Assembly: GCA_965214325.1 (NCBI GenBank)
Contig: CBDCBG010000006.1
Coordinates: forward strand, 1,488,001-1,552,000
Source of the DNA: JAJEFO01 sp965214325
GTDB lineage: Bacteria > Pseudomonadota > Alphaproteobacteria > Rhodobacterales > Rhodobacteraceae
Length of the DNA: 64,000 bases
Reading direction: 5' to 3'
Part shown: in pieces, positions 62,189-64,000 of the stretch
Numbering within the stretch: the stretch's first letter is position 1
How the letters are laid out: each line of letters begins with the position of its first letter
The notes under the pieces: generated by a model
The model's database searches: none
The model's input: only the letters and a program-made list of their open reading frames with translations
What the model was told of the DNA's origin: nothing
Made by a program: the position numbers and the translations under genes

Positions 62189-63967
62189 TCAACCTGTCAT
62201 CTTTATGGGAACGTTCTGGTCAGGGTTCACTCCGAGCAGCTGGAAGGCCCGTTTCTGGACCGGGGTCGGCCTGGTGACGACGGACAGCAGGCTTACGTCA
62301 TGGTCCGACAGGCGCAGCTGGTTCAGCGCCATCCCCGAGAGATCGTCGAGCAGGGTGCGGAAGCTGTGGGCGGGCAGGTCGTCTGCGGTGCGCTTCGTGG
62401 CGGCCTTCCGCCGGGCGGATTCCGACGGCCGGGCCTTCTCCACCGGCGAGTTCCGCCGTTCCCGGGCGTCCGCGCGGTCGTCGTCCTCGAACAGGAGCGG
62501 CGCGAGGCGCCGGCGCATGTGCCATTCGACGTGCAGGGCCAGCATGCAAAGGAACACGTGCGCGCGGACGTGGTCGGGGGAGTACACGTAGACCGGACGG
62601 ATCCGGAGGTCGCTCCTGTCGTTCCGGAACGCGCGCTCCACGCCGGCGAGGCTCTTGTACGCATCAACCGCTTCGGCCGCGCCCATGGAGGCGGGATCCA
62701 GGCTGGTGCGGATGACGTACACGCCGTCGAGCCTGGCCTCCGCCTCGATCCGGTCCTTCCGCCGGCGCCAGGAGACGCCCCTGTCGGTCACGTCGACCTC
62801 CATGTGCTTCCCGACCTTCCGGCGGTTGACGTCCCTGCCCACCCGGCGGTCGATGGCCTCCCGGCCCTTCAGCCGGCCCGAGCGCACCGACCTCGCGATC
62901 GCCGCCAGCGCCTCCTCGGTGGCCTGGAGCAGGGCCGAACGCTTGCGCGCCCGCTCCTGCCGCAGCCGGGGGTTCATGCAGACCATCAGCCGCTCGCCGG
63001 GGAAGTCCGGGCCCGTGACCTCGGCCACCGCGTCGGGAGCCAGGGCCTCGGGCACCAGAGGGGCCGGGGCGCCGTCCGCGCCCTCCTTCAGGAGCTTGCG
63101 GATGTCCTGCGTCTTCAGGGCCGAGATCCAGTCGAGCCCCGCCGGCTCGATGTCCTCGCGGATCCGCGCCGTGGTCAGCATCCCCCTGTCGCCCACGAGG
63201 GCGATGCGGTCGATGCCGAAGCGCTTTCGGATCCTGTTCACCTGGCTTGCCACCGTGGACGGGTCCGCGGTGTTTCCGGGGAACACCTCCACCGCGACCG
63301 GGCAGCCGTCGGAGGCGCAGAGCATCCCGAACACGATCTGCCGCTTGCCCCTCTTCCCGTCGCGGCTGTGGCCGAAGGCCGCGAGCGGGCAGCAGGTGCC
63401 CTCGAGGTACGAACTGCTCACGTCGTACAGGATGAGCGTTCCGTCCTTCAGGTGCCGGCTGGCCAGGCTCCTCTCGATCCAGGGCTGGCGCTTCAGCAGC
63501 CAGTCGAGCATGTCGAGCACCTCGTTGCCGGCGACGGGGCCGAGCCCGAGCAGGGCGCCGAGGCTGCTCGTCGCGGTCTCGGGCGACAGCCGCCGGGCGG
63601 TGGCGAGCTTGGAATCGGGCGACAGCACCCTCGAGACGACGGCGGCCAGCGCCAGCTGGCGCTCGCGGCTGCGGGTCCGGTGGAGCATGCGCTCGAGGCC
63701 GAGGTCCCGCGCGGTGCCGAGGACGGCGGCGACATGCCCGTGCAGGAGGGAGCGCTCCACCTGCATGAGGTCGCCGACGTCGCTGACGGCGACGGCGCCC
63801 TTGAGCACGGCCCGGAAGCCATCGACGATCTCGGGCGGGAACTTCGAGAGGTTGGCGACGGTCCTCTTGCGGATCCGCTTTCCCTCCCGCCACGCCTGGC
63901 GGAGGAGGATTGCGGGCTTTCCTGCCTGGTTGGGCACGGATTCGATGTTGAGGGCCATGGCGGGCAT
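62189..63967 (-). CDS. IS1634-family transposase
   Basis: 592 residues. DDE core: DGTLILYDVSSSYLEGTCC (first Asp), DRIALVGDRGMLTTARIRED (second Asp) and YKSLAGVERAFRNDRSDLRI with the catalytic Glu, then VRAHVFLCMLALHVEWHMRR near the C-terminus. This spacing and the YKSLxxVERAFR block are characteristic of IS1634 within the IS4 superfamily. The frame is intact. The start is the ATG at 63967 or 63958. The element's inverted repeats could not be placed; its right end may lie at or just beyond the window edge. Confidence 0.9.
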   Translation of the reverse strand: MPAMALNIESVPNQAGKPAILLRQAWREGKRIRKRTVANLSKFPPEIVDGFRAVLKGAVAVSDVGDLMQVERSLLHGHVAAVLGTARDLGLERMLHRTRSRERQLALAAVVSRVLSPDSKLATARRLSPETATSSLGALLGLGPVAGNEVLDMLDWLLKRQPWIERSLASRHLKDGTLILYDVSSSYLEGTCCPLAAFGHSRDGKRGKRQIVFGMLCASDGCPVAVEVFPGNTADPSTVASQVNRIRKRFGIDRIALVGDRGMLTTARIREDIEPAGLDWISALKTQDIRKLLKEGADGAPAPLVPEALAPDAVAEVTGPDFPGERLMVCMNPRLRQERARKRSALLQATEEALAAIARSVRSGRLKGREAIDRRVGRDVNRRKVGKHMEVDVTDRGVSWRRRKDRIEAEARLDGVYVIRTSLDPASMGAAEAVDAYKSLAGVERAFRNDRSDLRIRPVYVYSPDHVRAHVFLCMLALHVEWHMRRRLAPLLFEDDDRADARERRNSPVEKARPSESARRKAATKRTADDLPAHSFRTLLDDLSGMALNQLRLSDHDVSLLSVVTRPTPVQKRAFQLLGVNPDQNVPIKMTG

Positions 63968-64000
63968 CCGTTATGGGAACTTCCCGGGCATCATATGCCG

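Noticed and set aside
62203..63980. TTATGGGAAC at 62203-62212 and 63971-63980 as inverted ends of the IS1634-type element
   Set aside because: The two copies are in direct, not inverted, orientation, so they cannot be used to define terminal inverted repeats.

Overview
This is a GC-rich window whose gene content looks alphaproteobacterial, most like Rhodobacterales or a related marine or host-associated lineage. That placement is inferred from gene content: TAXI-type TRAP, tripartite tricarboxylate and UgpC-type ABC importers, BKACE enzymes, choline-sulfatase, a CaiD-like hydratase and an NsrR/NnrS pair. No phylogenetic marker settles it; only the C-terminal part of recJ and a tRNA-Glu look like core genome. 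Most of the window is accessory catabolic DNA mixed with insertion sequences and decaying genes.

Layout. 0-3.7 kb: recJ 3' end, tRNA-Glu, a MOSC protein, an exonuclease/BRCT pseudogene and a NYN gene with an in-frame stop. 3.7-5.5 kb: an ISKra4-type element with a perfect 9-bp target duplication, inserted at the very end of a GMC oxidoreductase gene. 7.3-8.5 kb: an enolase-superfamily gene with TGA at a conserved Trp. 8.7-13.8 kb: a minus-strand operon of TAXI receptor, fused TRAP permease and sulfatase. 13.9-17.6 kb: a ThDP enzyme, an amidohydrolase with TGA at a conserved Trp, and an NTF2/SnoaL-like protein. 17.7-26.9 kb: a long plus-strand operon of ABC ATPase, histidinol-dehydrogenase-like enzyme, NTF2-like type A, LacI regulator, NTF2-like type B, broken SRPBCC gene, bicupin, MetE-C-like protein and RraA-like aldolase. 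27.2-33.8 kb: PrpF/GalD-like isomerase, remnants of hicAB, a fused TctA-TctB, TctC and a BKACE enzyme. 34-39.4 kb: ABC binding protein, two permeases and two more NTF2-like proteins. 39.4-49.3 kb: an IS cluster. A third NTF2-like gene is cut by two IS elements, and a duplicated choline-sulfatase remnant is cut by an IS605-type element that is itself cut by an IS630-type element. 49.5-52.8 kb: a nitric-oxide response module (NsrR-like, NnrS), DUF454 and GNAT genes. 53.2-60 kb: intact choline-sulfatase, then BKACE, CaiD-like hydratase, ADP-forming CoA ligase and acyl-CoA dehydrogenase, which read as a carnitine/gamma-butyrobetaine-type pathway. 60-64 kb: an amidase, then an IS1634-type transposase.

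How the genes may work together. Three importers (TRAP, TTT, ABC) sit next to hydrolases, lyases and CoA enzymes, so the region is organised to take up and break down small organic acids, sulfate esters and quaternary ammonium compounds. The most unusual feature is a family of roughly 330-380-residue proteins, each apparently two NTF2/SnoaL-like domains in tandem. Five are intact, one is a doubly interrupted pseudogene and one is a 3' remnant. They fall into two sequence types (A and B), and each ABC locus carries one of each type. The ABC importer looks split: the only ATPase is at 17.7 kb beside the LacI gene, while the binding protein and permeases are at 34-37 kb. The substrate and pathway are not recognisable from sequence.

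Decay is widespread. Several genes are interrupted by single stop codons, often TGA at an expected Trp, or by frameshifts, and six IS elements are present. This suggests relaxed selection on part of the accessory load.
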